Assembly: GCA_001769505.1 (NCBI GenBank) | Contig: MEOF01000018.1 | Span: 52,304-116,303, forward strand | DNA: 64,000 nt | Origin: Bacteroidetes bacterium GWF2_33_38 | GTDB taxonomy: Bacteria; Bacteroidota; Bacteroidia; Bacteroidales; GWF2-33-38 | Reading direction: 5' to 3' | In this document: piece after piece, positions 39,054-48,652 of the stretch | How the letters are laid out: every line of letters starts with the position of its first letter | Numbering within the stretch: position 1 is the first letter of the stretch | Notes under the pieces: generated by a model | Database searches by the model: none | Told to the model about the DNA's origin: nothing | Seen by the model: only the letters and a program-made list of their open reading frames with translations | Translations under genes and position numbers: made by a program

Positions 39054-39159
39054 CGTCAAAAAAAAACAGTTATATATTTGGATATTTCTATCTTTTTATA
39101 TATTTACATTGGATAATTGGCAACCATTTTAATAATGTTGAGTCTTATCCTGTAAATAA

Positions 39160-39252
39160 GCTACATAGATGCATGTTTAGCTACATAGATGCCCTCCTTA
39201 ACTGCTTTGTCTAATAGGAGCGACTACATAGATGTTTCTTGCTACACAGATG
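39160..39252 (+). repeat. Iterated 12-mer GCTACATAGATG, set 2
   Basis: Copies at 39160, 39180, 39223 (ACTACATAGATG) and 39241 (GCTACACAGATG), again two pairs with spacing of 20 and 18 bp. The second pair matches the second pair of set 1 even in its spacer (TTTCTT against TTACTT). It ends 33 bp before the 2747 aa protein's ATG. The rest of the 303 bp spacer (38983-39285) has only the terminator and AT-rich sequence. Confidence 0.8.
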
Positions 39253-39285
39253 CTTATCATTTTTTAATGAATAAAAATATTTGTT

Positions 39286-42200
39286 ATGAAAAAGATGATA
39301 AACTTAAGCAGTAATACTAACCAAAAATTTAAGGCAAAAGCAGAAAAAATCGTATTAACATTTTTCTTTTTTGGATTGTTAATGCTCTTTAATCAAAACA
39401 TTTGGGGACAGACAACCATTTTTTTAGAGACAATGGGAACATCTCCTTCAACAACATTAATACCAGCTTATGAAACTGCTAATAATTATGATAATGATGT
39501 GCTAACCATGACAGGTTCTGGTGATATGAGGAATACGACAGCATCAAATACTTATTCTGGAGCCTCTGGGTTAGCAAATGTTTTTTTAACAAATACTGTA
39601 GGAAAAAATTTTCAAATAGAAGGAATCTCCACACTAGGATATTCAAATCTAACATTGAGTTTTGGCTTGTATTGTAGCACTGGAACAACAAATAAACCAA
39701 CTGTTGAATATAGTACAGATGGAACTAGCTATACTGCATTAACAATTGCGGCAGGTAGTACAACATGGTCTTTAAAAACGGCATCAGAGTACTTACCTGC
39801 AACGGCAAACTTAAGAATTAGGTTTACTCAACCCAATACAACTGCACAATATAGAATAGATGATGTTAAATTAGTTGGTACGCCTATTGGTGCAGCTCCC
39901 GTAATTACAAGTTCACTCACGGCAAATGGGACGGTTGGCTCCGCATTTACATATACTATTACAGCAACCAATACTCCTACGTCATATTCTGCAAGTGGTT
40001 TACCATCTTGGGCGAGTTTCAACACTTCAACAGGTGAAATTAGTGGGACGCCCGATGCTACAGCAACAACAAATGTTACTATTGGAGCAACAAATGGAAG
40101 TGGCTCAGATTCTGAAACATTGGTAATTACAGTAACCGCTGCTTCAGTAGGTAGAATTCTTTTCGATGCTTCAAGCGGACAACCACTTTCGAGTGCCGAT
40201 TGGGTAATTGATGCCGACACTTACGATGCAGGATGGAATAGCTCTGGCGTTTGTTATACTCCGGGAGGAACTGAATCGAATGCACAGGGAACCCCAACTC
40301 CCGCACAATCAGGAATTACAGGGGCAACAGTAGAAACATATTGGACTGGAGCCAATTCAGAGTGGGCTGTTGAATTAGTTAAGTTGGGATATACTGTAGA
40401 ATCTTTGTCTCCTTGTTCAGATATTACTTATGGTACAGCAGATCCTAAAGATTTACAATATTTCGATGTATTTATTTGCAACGAACCCAATGTTCAATTT
40501 ACGGCTGCCGAAAAAACGGCGATACTTGCCTTTGTGAATGCAGGAGGGGGATTATACATGGGAGCAGACCATGGCTACGAAGGTGGTACAACTTGTACAT
40601 CGCCGAACGATGAAGCTGACAGAAATTGCGATGGTTGGAATTCAACCGAAATTTGGAATGATTTGATGAGTACCAATCCATTCGGTATTCAGTTCAATAA
40701 TGTTAATACGAACACAACTTACGGTTCAGTAGAAATTGCAAGCGATCCAATTTTAAGCAATACGGCCGGAGTTGTTTCCGACATTTCATTCAACGATGGT
40801 ACAATCATGACCATTGATAATTGCTACAATGCAACAGCACATGGAGTTATATTTTTAACTGGAACGACATTGCCTAGTTTGACTGATGCAAAAGTAGCCG
40901 CAGCTTCATATGGAGCGGGTAGAGTTGTTGGGGTTGGAGATAGTTCTCCTTCGGGAGATGGAACGGGAGACCCCGCTGAAACATTGTATGACAATTGGGC
41001 AGATTATAACAATGGGACAATGATATTAAATGCAACCATTTGGCTGGCAGAAGGCTCTGCTCGTTTAGTCGTTGGAAGTTCTTGTTTATCTGGATTTACA
41101 TATGCCGAAGGGACAGGTCCTTCTGCAAATCAAACTTTTTCATTGAGTGGATATGGTTTTTCCGGAACAGGAAATATTACTGTAACAGGGTCAACTAATT
41201 ATGAAGTTTCGACTGATGGAACAACCTTTGCGGCTTCGGTAACCTATCCTTATGCTAGCGGAATTATTACAGGACAACCAAAAACAGTTTATGTTCGATT
41301 AAAAGCAGGCTTAACAAATGCTTCGAGTCCATACAATAATGAATTAATTGCCATTTCGGGCGGAAGTGCAACCACAATCAATGTAACTTGTAGTGGAACT
41401 GTAACTCCAGCTGCAAGCCCTACATTAACGACTTCTGTTTCGACATTAACTGGATTTACTTATGTAGAAGCAGCGGGACCGTCATCAAATCAAACATTTA
41501 CAATTTCAGGATCTGCATTATCTGGAACAGGAAATATTACCGTAACAGGCTCAACCAATTATGAAGTGTCAACCGATGGTACAACCTATGCCGCATCAGT
41601 AACATATCCTTACGCAAGTGGAGTAATTACAAGTCAGCCAAAAACAGTTTATGTCCGATTGAAAGCTGGTTTATCAGCAGCTAATTATAATGGAGAATTA
41701 ATTGCCATTTCGGGCGGAAGTGCAACCACAATCAATGTAACTTGTGATGGAACTATAACATTACCATCGATAGCATTGTCTTCGGCAAATCCTGCTGTTG
41801 TTGCAGCAGATATTACAAAAGGTTCGACAAAACAAGCAATTTATAAATTCACAACAGCTATAACAACAGCAAACGCAACCATAAATTCGGTATCATTTAC
41901 CACAACTAATACTGCCTCTACAGATATTACTAAATATCAATTATGGTTCAAAACTTCTGATGATTTATCAACGGCAACACAAATAGGATCTGATATAACC
42001 ACAAGTTTGGGAACAGGAACTCACACATTCTCTGGACTAACTCAAGTAATTAATTCAGGAACAACCGGATACTTTTGGATTACTGTAGATGTTGCTTCTG
42101 GGGCAACAACAAACAATACCCTTAGTGTTAGTACTGCAATAACTACTGCAAATTTAATATTTGCAAGTGGAACAAAATCAGGAACTGCTTATGCCGGAGG

Positions 42201-45200
42201 TGTGCAAACAATTATTGTCGCAACGGCAGCTAATGTGTTTTTCTCTGAGTTTGCAGGGTTGGGTTATGCAGCCGATTTTAATGATGAATATTTTGAATTA
42301 ACTAATAATGGTGGTGCAACACAAGACTTTTCAAGTGGTACTTGGACATTTGAATATTATAATTCAGCAGGAACATTAGAAGGAGGTGCTCAGGTTTTAA
42401 CTGGTTCAATTGCAGCAAATTCAGCTTATTTAATTGCCGCAAGAACAACTGGCGGAACAATAAATGGTGTTACTCCAAATTATACTTGTGCGGGAGTTGC
42501 AATGAATTCAACGGGGTGGGTAGTATTAAAGAATAGCGGTGTAGTTGTTGATCAAGCAGGGGCTACAGGAGATAGATTTGCCGATGGTGAAAACTTCGAA
42601 TTTGTAGATTGCCCTGGCGATAATCTGCCAACAACCAATTGGGTTGATTTAGCCGGAGGCAACGGAACTCCCGGTATTGTAAATTGTTCAAACACCCCAA
42701 CCATTACTCAAAGTACAACTTCATTAACGGGATTTACGTATGGAGAGACTTTTGGACCGTCAGCGGAACAAAGCTATACTATTTCGGGTGCAAATTTAAC
42801 TGCTGATATTGTGATTACACCAACAGCCAATTATCAAATTTCACTTACAAGTGGCGGAGGATTTGTTACTGCACCAACCACACTCACATTAACACAATCA
42901 GGAGGAGTTGTAAATACTACAACAATTTATGTTCGTCAAATTGCAGGATTAACTGCAGCCGGCTCTCCTTATTCAGGAACATCTACTGCTACAAGTGCAG
43001 GTGCAACTAACAAAGTGGTAAATTTATCAGGAACGGTAACAGCTCCAACAATTACCGTAAGTACAACAACTTTGTCGGGATTTACTTACGCCGAAGGCGG
43101 TGGTCCTTCAACAGAGCAATCATTTACAATTAGTGGAAGCGCTTTAACTGCAAATCTGACCTTAACAACTCCTACTGATTACGAAATATCTACAGGTACA
43201 GGAGGGGCATTTGTCGCAACCAGCCCAATAACTCTTACTCCAGCAAGTGGCGTTGTTGGAACAACAACAATTTATGTAAGATTAAAAGCAGGTTTATTGA
43301 ATTCCGCTTCTCCTTTTAATAGCGAAAATATTGTTTGTGCAAGCACAGGTGCTACTACACAAAATGTTTCATGTTCAGGAACCGTTACAGTTCCAATTAT
43401 CACATTAAGTGTTGCAACGGCATCAATTTCAGAGAGTGGTACTACGTATACAATTACAGTGACTTCTGATTTTACAGGGTCACATACTGCAAATATTGCT
43501 CTTACAGGTGGAACCGCAACAGAAGGTGTTCAATTTGATTATCCCTCAACAATTCAAGCAAGTTTCGCTAGCTCAACAACATTTACAACAGATGTTACAA
43601 TAAACAATGATGGTACCTGTTCGGGAGCAAGCTCCACTGCAATTTTTACGCTGAATTCTTTATCAGGCTGTTCTGTTGGAGCAAATGGTACTTTAACGCT
43701 AACAATCAACGACGACGACTTGCTTTCTGGTGTTTATTTGTCGCAAACATTTGAAACTACTGGCGAATCATGGGGATATACAGGTACAGGAACTGTAATT
43801 GGAGATTTTAATAAAAAAATTGATACGAAATCATACCGATTTGCTCTTACTCCAGACGATAATTTAGAGATGGACAATGTTAATATCACAGGATTCACAA
43901 GTGTTTCAGTAAAAGTTTATTTTGCTTGCACGGGCATTGATAGTGGCGACGATTTGCAAATGTGGGTTTCGTATGATGGCGGAACAAGTTACTTAGTTGG
44001 TGATATGGTTACATTAATTACTGGGGCTTCAAATCTTAGTTTAAATACAACATCAACTGCCTCAACAAATCAATATACACATAATGTACCCGCTGATAAA
44101 ACGCAAATACGTATAAAATTTAAAACAGCCGCAGATCTTGGTTCAAGCGAATATTCATATGTTGATAATGTTACGCTAACGAGAACATATTGTAATACTT
44201 GTACCGAGCCCACAACCGATGCAACTATGTCTGCAACAACAAGTATAGCAACAACTTCAGCTACACTGAATTGGACAAGTGGAGATGGAGATGCAAGACT
44301 AATTGTTATGAGTCCTTCTGCAATTACTGATGTGCCGGTTGATAATACAACTTATACTGCAAATCCTGCTTATGGCTCAGGAGGAACAATTGGAACAAAT
44401 CAATATATTGTGTACAAAAATGCAGCGACTACTACTGGAGTAATAAGTTTAACACCTGGAACGGAATATTATGTAAAAATGTGGGAATATAGCTGCTTAC
44501 CTGGTACAGAAAATTATTTAACATCGGGAACACCCGGAACAACACAATTTGTAACACTGCCCGAAGTTCCTGCAACTTTTGTTGGAGGTTGTGTTGGAGA
44601 CAATTCATATGATTTAAGTTGGACTGCTCCATCAACAGGAGGTTATACTGGGTACATGATTGTAGCGAGATCTAGTGCCACTCCTACGTCTCCTGTCGGA
44701 TTATTAGACCCAAGTACACAAACATTCAATACAGATTTTTCTTTAGCGCCCTCATATGGAACTTCGTCAAAGGTTGTGTATAAAGGCTCTGGGACATCAA
44801 CGTCTATTACGGGGCTAGCGACTGGAACAACCTACTATTTTTCAATTTATGCCTATAAAATTGGAACGTCAATGAATCAATACTCGGCTGTTACAACTTT
44901 AAGTAAAGCAATTAGTATGGTTGATGTAACATCGCCTACTGTTTCAAATGCCAATACTCAATCAACCGTATCTTGGGGAAACCCAAGCGGTTCATGTTTT
45001 GATGAAATTTTAGTTATTGTAAATGAAGCTTCAGGCATTGGATTTTCGCCTTCGGGCGATGGAACATCTTACACTGCAAACACAGTATATGGAGGTGTCG
45101 ACTCTGAAGTATATTTAGGAATAGGAACAACGGTTACGGTAACTGGATTAACCAATGCAACAACCTATTATTGTGAAATTTTTGTTCGAAATGGAACAGA

Positions 45201-47529
45201 ATGGTCAACGGGAGTTGAGATTGCTATTAATCCAAATGCTTCAACGATTCTTTATTCTGCCGATTTAGCAATCATTGCTGTTAATACCGATCTTGATGAC
45301 AATTTCGGAGGTATGACAGATGGAGATGAAATATGTTTTATCGCTTTTCAAGATATTACCGATGTTACTTCGATCGATTTTACTGACAATGGTTATAATG
45401 TTAATACAGACACATATTGGGGAGATACTGAAGGTTCTATCAGATTGCAAAGAACGGGAGGAGGAACAATATCTGCAGGCACTCCGATTTGTTTCAGAGG
45501 TGTAGGAAATGCAAGCACTTCGGGAGCATTCGATATTTACAATTGCGGAACTCTAGATAATTCAAATTGGACAATTTCATCGTTGAATGGAACATACGAT
45601 TATAACTTAAACATTAATGACCAAATATGGATTATGCAAAATGGGAGTTGGGTTAACGACCAATATACTGGAAATATGTTATATGGTTGGACTGCAACAG
45701 GATGGAAGTCTGATTTAGGTTCTGTTTTAGGTTGGACAACTTATGGCTCAATGCTATTTCCGGGTGCCGAATGTTTCAATACAGATGTAACCTCTACGGC
45801 TGTAGATAAAGTGAAATTTGTTGGAGATTTATCGGTTACAAAAAGTCAATCGGAATGGATTGCGGCAATCAATGAAGATGCTTTTTGGAATGGATATGCA
45901 ACCAATGCTCTATACGATGCTGCAATTGCAAATTCTGTTTTGATTGATTATTCAGGAACTTGTCTAAATTTCCCGATTTCTGGCACTATTGATCATTCAG
46001 GAGGAAGTTCTGGAATTTGGACAGGAAATGATGGAGAAGATTGGTTCATCTGTGAAAATTGGCAAGATTTAATAATTCCAAGTCAAACAACCGATGTCGT
46101 AATTTCATCTGCTGATGCTTTGAATGATTGCAAAATTGATGATGGAATTCCTTCCATGTCAGAAGCTTCATGTAAAAGTCTAATGCTCTCAGATAATACT
46201 TACAACTTGCAAATGGTTCATGCTTCAAGCGTATTGAATATTTATGGAGATTTTACCAATAATGGAAAGTTTTTGTATGACGATTTGAATGCATACAATA
46301 ATCTTGGAAAAGTAAACTTTTTAGGCGATTTATCACAAACAATTAGTGGTACAAGTGCCATAGATTTTTTCGATGTTGAGATAAATAAATCGTTAAATCA
46401 CGTTTCGTTAAGTAGAAGTATTACTGTAAACAACGACTTGACATTAACAGCAAATAACTTTATTCTTGGGAATAACAATTTAACAATAGCATCAACGGGA
46501 GAAATAATAAATGGAGGAACATTAAGTTTTATATCAACTGACGGGACGGGGTATTTGTTCCAAAATAATATCGGAATAACTGGACGCAATACAAGTATAT
46601 TATTTCCAATTGGAATGAATACAACAAGTTATACTCCTATTTTAATTGGGAATATTGGAACAAATGACAACTTCTCTATTAATGTGAAACAAGGCGTTCT
46701 TCAAAGTGGTACTTCGGGGACGGCTTACACATCTGGCGTAGTTGACAGGACTTGGAATATAAATGAAGCTGTTGCTGGCGGTTCTAATGTTACGGCAACA
46801 GTTCAATGGAATGCTAGTGATGAACTTTCTGGATTTGATAGAGCCTTGTGTTATCTTTCTCACTATTCAACTTCTTGGGATGCTCCAGCAGCAGCTACTG
46901 CAAGTGGTAGTAATCCATATACAAAAACACGTTCCGGATTAACTTCATTTTCGCCTCATGCTGTTATATCCGATATTACATTGCCAATTGAACTTTTATC
47001 ATTAAATGCAACTCGGGAAAACGAATATATTAGTATTAATTGGGCAACGGCATCGGAAGTAAACAACGATTATTTTACGGTTGAACGCTCTAAAAATGCA
47101 GTTGATTTCGAGTTTGTTACGAATTACCCAGGTGCTGGCAATAGTTTTTCATATTTAACTTATAGTGCGATTGATTATGTTCCTTATTCCGAAAAATCGT
47201 ATTATCGTTTAAAACAAACCGATTACGATGGAAAATATACATACAGCAATATTGTTTCGGTTAATAGTGACGCTAAGTTGAGTGAAAACATTATTCAAAT
47301 ATATCAAATCAACAATTCAATTCAAATTTCGCTTAATAATGACGAAAATGCCGAATACTTTGTTGAGATAGTTGATATGCTGGGACGTTCGCTATTTAAA
47401 GGAAACTATAAGTCAATATCGAATAAAATTCGGATTGAGTTAAATGAATTGAAACTTCCGATGGGTATTTATAATATAGCTGTATATAACAATTCGATAT
47501 TTAAAACAAACAAAGTAATTATCAAATAA
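39286..47529 (+). CDS. Giant secreted multidomain T9SS protein with GATase-like module
   Basis: 2747 aa, paralogue of the 27.6 kb gene with the same start context (ATGAAAAAGATGATAAA). Signal peptide ends about residue 46 (NQNIWGQ). Approximate order: beta-sandwich (47-205), putative Ig (206-285), class I GATase/DUF4350-like module (288-590, GRILFDASSGQPL, YFDVFICNEPNVQF, AFVNAGGGLYMGADHG), two 115-residue-type repeats (594-825), lamin-tail (980-1140), more repeats (1138-1375), Calx-beta-like (1368-1480), anchor J (1481-1640), FnIII modules, the shared ADLAIIAVN block (1990-2230), a WTGNDGEDWFICENW region, the pre-terminal FnIII module and a sorting domain without PNP. Probable adhesin or matrix protein. 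Confidence 0.88.
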   Translation: MKKMINLSSNTNQKFKAKAEKIVLTFFFFGLLMLFNQNIWGQTTIFLETMGTSPSTTLIPAYETANNYDNDVLTMTGSGDMRNTTASNTYSGASGLANVFLTNTVGKNFQIEGISTLGYSNLTLSFGLYCSTGTTNKPTVEYSTDGTSYTALTIAAGSTTWSLKTASEYLPATANLRIRFTQPNTTAQYRIDDVKLVGTPIGAAPVITSSLTANGTVGSAFTYTITATNTPTSYSASGLPSWASFNTSTGEISGTPDATATTNVTIGATNGSGSDSETLVITVTAASVGRILFDASSGQPLSSADWVIDADTYDAGWNSSGVCYTPGGTESNAQGTPTPAQSGITGATVETYWTGANSEWAVELVKLGYTVESLSPCSDITYGTADPKDLQYFDVFICNEPNVQFTAAEKTAILAFVNAGGGLYMGADHGYEGGTTCTSPNDEADRNCDGWNSTEIWNDLMSTNPFGIQFNNVNTNTTYGSVEIASDPILSNTAGVVSDISFNDGTIMTIDNCYNATAHGVIFLTGTTLPSLTDAKVAAASYGAGRVVGVGDSSPSGDGTGDPAETLYDNWADYNNGTMILNATIWLAEGSARLVVGSSCLSGFTYAEGTGPSANQTFSLSGYGFSGTGNITVTGSTNYEVSTDGTTFAASVTYPYASGIITGQPKTVYVRLKAGLTNASSPYNNELIAISGGSATTINVTCSGTVTPAASPTLTTSVSTLTGFTYVEAAGPSSNQTFTISGSALSGTGNITVTGSTNYEVSTDGTTYAASVTYPYASGVITSQPKTVYVRLKAGLSAANYNGELIAISGGSATTINVTCDGTITLPSIALSSANPAVVAADITKGSTKQAIYKFTTAITTANATINSVSFTTTNTASTDITKYQLWFKTSDDLSTATQIGSDITTSLGTGTHTFSGLTQVINSGTTGYFWITVDVASGATTNNTLSVSTAITTANLIFASGTKSGTAYAGGVQTIIVATAANVFFSEFAGLGYAADFNDEYFELTNNGGATQDFSSGTWTFEYYNSAGTLEGGAQVLTGSIAANSAYLIAARTTGGTINGVTPNYTCAGVAMNSTGWVVLKNSGVVVDQAGATGDRFADGENFEFVDCPGDNLPTTNWVDLAGGNGTPGIVNCSNTPTITQSTTSLTGFTYGETFGPSAEQSYTISGANLTADIVITPTANYQISLTSGGGFVTAPTTLTLTQSGGVVNTTTIYVRQIAGLTAAGSPYSGTSTATSAGATNKVVNLSGTVTAPTITVSTTTLSGFTYAEGGGPSTEQSFTISGSALTANLTLTTPTDYEISTGTGGAFVATSPITLTPASGVVGTTTIYVRLKAGLLNSASPFNSENIVCASTGATTQNVSCSGTVTVPIITLSVATASISESGTTYTITVTSDFTGSHTANIALTGGTATEGVQFDYPSTIQASFASSTTFTTDVTINNDGTCSGASSTAIFTLNSLSGCSVGANGTLTLTINDDDLLSGVYLSQTFETTGESWGYTGTGTVIGDFNKKIDTKSYRFALTPDDNLEMDNVNITGFTSVSVKVYFACTGIDSGDDLQMWVSYDGGTSYLVGDMVTLITGASNLSLNTTSTASTNQYTHNVPADKTQIRIKFKTAADLGSSEYSYVDNVTLTRTYCNTCTEPTTDATMSATTSIATTSATLNWTSGDGDARLIVMSPSAITDVPVDNTTYTANPAYGSGGTIGTNQYIVYKNAATTTGVISLTPGTEYYVKMWEYSCLPGTENYLTSGTPGTTQFVTLPEVPATFVGGCVGDNSYDLSWTAPSTGGYTGYMIVARSSATPTSPVGLLDPSTQTFNTDFSLAPSYGTSSKVVYKGSGTSTSITGLATGTTYYFSIYAYKIGTSMNQYSAVTTLSKAISMVDVTSPTVSNANTQSTVSWGNPSGSCFDEILVIVNEASGIGFSPSGDGTSYTANTVYGGVDSEVYLGIGTTVTVTGLTNATTYYCEIFVRNGTEWSTGVEIAINPNASTILYSADLAIIAVNTDLDDNFGGMTDGDEICFIAFQDITDVTSIDFTDNGYNVNTDTYWGDTEGSIRLQRTGGGTISAGTPICFRGVGNASTSGAFDIYNCGTLDNSNWTISSLNGTYDYNLNINDQIWIMQNGSWVNDQYTGNMLYGWTATGWKSDLGSVLGWTTYGSMLFPGAECFNTDVTSTAVDKVKFVGDLSVTKSQSEWIAAINEDAFWNGYATNALYDAAIANSVLIDYSGTCLNFPISGTIDHSGGSSGIWTGNDGEDWFICENWQDLIIPSQTTDVVISSADALNDCKIDDGIPSMSEASCKSLMLSDNTYNLQMVHASSVLNIYGDFTNNGKFLYDDLNAYNNLGKVNFLGDLSQTISGTSAIDFFDVEINKSLNHVSLSRSITVNNDLTLTANNFILGNNNLTIASTGEIINGGTLSFISTDGTGYLFQNNIGITGRNTSILFPIGMNTTSYTPILIGNIGTNDNFSINVKQGVLQSGTSGTAYTSGVVDRTWNINEAVAGGSNVTATVQWNASDELSGFDRALCYLSHYSTSWDAPAAATASGSNPYTKTRSGLTSFSPHAVISDITLPIELLSLNATRENEYISINWATASEVNNDYFTVERSKNAVDFEFVTNYPGAGNSFSYLTYSAIDYVPYSEKSYYRLKQTDYDGKYTYSNIVSVNSDAKLSENIIQIYQINNSIQISLNNDENAEYFVEIVDMLGRSLFKGNYKSISNKIRIELNELKLPMGIYNIAVYNNSIFKTNKVIIK

Positions 47530-47572
47530 AAGGATTGTTGAGATTAACTTTAGATTCAAGAAATATCTACAT

Positions 47573-47609
47573 AAAAAACGAAGCAAAATTGATTTTTGCT
47601 TCGTTTTTT
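47573..47609. terminator. Bidirectional terminator between giant gene and ppa
   Basis: AAAAAACGAAGCAAAA pairs with TTTTGCTTCGTTTTTT across a 5 nt loop, serving both convergent genes. Confidence 0.85.
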
Positions 47610-47632
47610 ATATTCTGAAAAGCAAGAGAAAA

Positions 47633-48307
47633 CTAAACGTCCGACAACATTTGTCGAAGGTTGTCGAACTTATGTTTGTAATCTAACATCGAAGCTCGAA
47701 TTACTTCGTGTGCTTCTTCTGCATTATAAATATGAGTAATTTCTGCTTTTGTTTTTTCTTGCCCCGGCATATCTTTATACGTTAAAAAATAATGTCTAAG
47801 TCTTTCTATTACAAGCTGATTTACGTCTTCTAGTTTTCTGTACGAACCATAAACTAAATCACTTTCGAGAACAGCAATAATTTTATCATCAGCTGTATTA
47901 TCATCAATCATTCTGAATCCTCCAATCGGACGAGCAACAATTAAAATATCACCGTGTGTAATTTCTTTTTCAGTTAAAATACAAATATCCAACGGGTCTC
48001 CATCTCCTTTCATCCCTTCTCGTCCAGTTTTATCAGCACTTATTTGTCCAACTCTATCTGAACAAAAAGTTTGAGGAATAAATCCATATAAAGCAGGAAC
48101 GGTATTTGAATATTTTTGTGGGCGGTCAAGTTTTAGGTAACCGCTCGCTTTATCCACTTCATATTTAACAGTATCGGTTGGAACAATCTCGACGTAAGCC
48201 GTAACTGTTTCTGGAGCATTTTCTCCAATATCGACTCCATGCCAAGGATGTGATTTGTATCTTAATCCCATCAGTCTTCCGATAGGATCCATTAAAGAAT
48301 TTGTCAT
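47633..48307 (-). CDS. ppa: Inorganic pyrophosphatase (family I)
   Basis: 224 aa soluble enzyme hydrolysing PPi to phosphate. The active-site signature GDGDPLDICIL is at about 101-111, with the VKYEVDKASGYLKLDRPQKYS substrate loop (two parts) near 47-68 and the ADDKIIAVLESD segment near 138. Slightly longer than the E. coli enzyme, as is usual for this group. It starts with MTNSLMD; Met6 is an alternative. Removes pyrophosphate from biosynthesis. Confidence 0.95.
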   Translation of the reverse strand: MTNSLMDPIGRLMGLRYKSHPWHGVDIGENAPETVTAYVEIVPTDTVKYEVDKASGYLKLDRPQKYSNTVPALYGFIPQTFCSDRVGQISADKTGREGMKGDGDPLDICILTEKEITHGDILIVARPIGGFRMIDDNTADDKIIAVLESDLVYGSYRKLEDVNQLVIERLRHYFLTYKDMPGQEKTKAEITHIYNAEEAHEVIRASMLDYKHKFDNLRQMLSDV

Positions 48308-48313
48308 TGATTC

Positions 48314-48342
48314 TAAATATAAATTAATTATTTCGGTACAAA
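48314..48342 (-). promoter_or_regulatory. Promoter of ppa (-33 TTTG and -7 TATATTTA)
   Basis: On the minus strand a TTTG (48339-48342) and a TATATTTA (48314-48321) are separated by 17 bp, just upstream of the ppa start, close to the Bacteroidota TTTG/TAnnTTTG pattern. Confidence 0.45.
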
Positions 48343-48410
48343 ATTAATAAATTATTTTTCAATACAACTGTTTGTTTGTAGTTGAAAGTTTATAAAGTTC
48401 GTAAAGTTAA

Positions 48411-48490
48411 AAGGCAATTAGCAATTAATAATCTTCAATTAACAATTATCACATTAACACATAATCAAATCATCAAATTAGCATATTAAA
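48411..48490. repeat. AT-rich degenerate short-period sequence
   Basis: Runs of AATTAGC, CAATTAACA, ACATTAACAC and AATCATCAAATT recur at roughly 8-10 bp spacing between ppa and secDF. No ORF. It lies in the 345 bp intergenic region 48308-48652, which otherwise holds only the ppa and secDF promoters. Confidence 0.45.
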
Positions 48491-48600
48491 TTCCGAGTAT
48501 ACCCATATTTCCTTATGCCTTTTTTTTCAATTTCATTATCTGCTTTCTAAACATATTTAAGCGAAACGTATTTATAAGTATGTTTTTCAAAAAAAATCAA

Positions 48601-48608
48601 TATATTTG
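48601..48608 (+). promoter_or_regulatory. -7 box of secDF
   Basis: TATATTTG 44 bp before the secDF ATG. Confidence 0.5.
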
Positions 48609-48652
48609 CGAGTTCAAAATAAAAGATAATAAATGTTTAAATTTTAATTACG

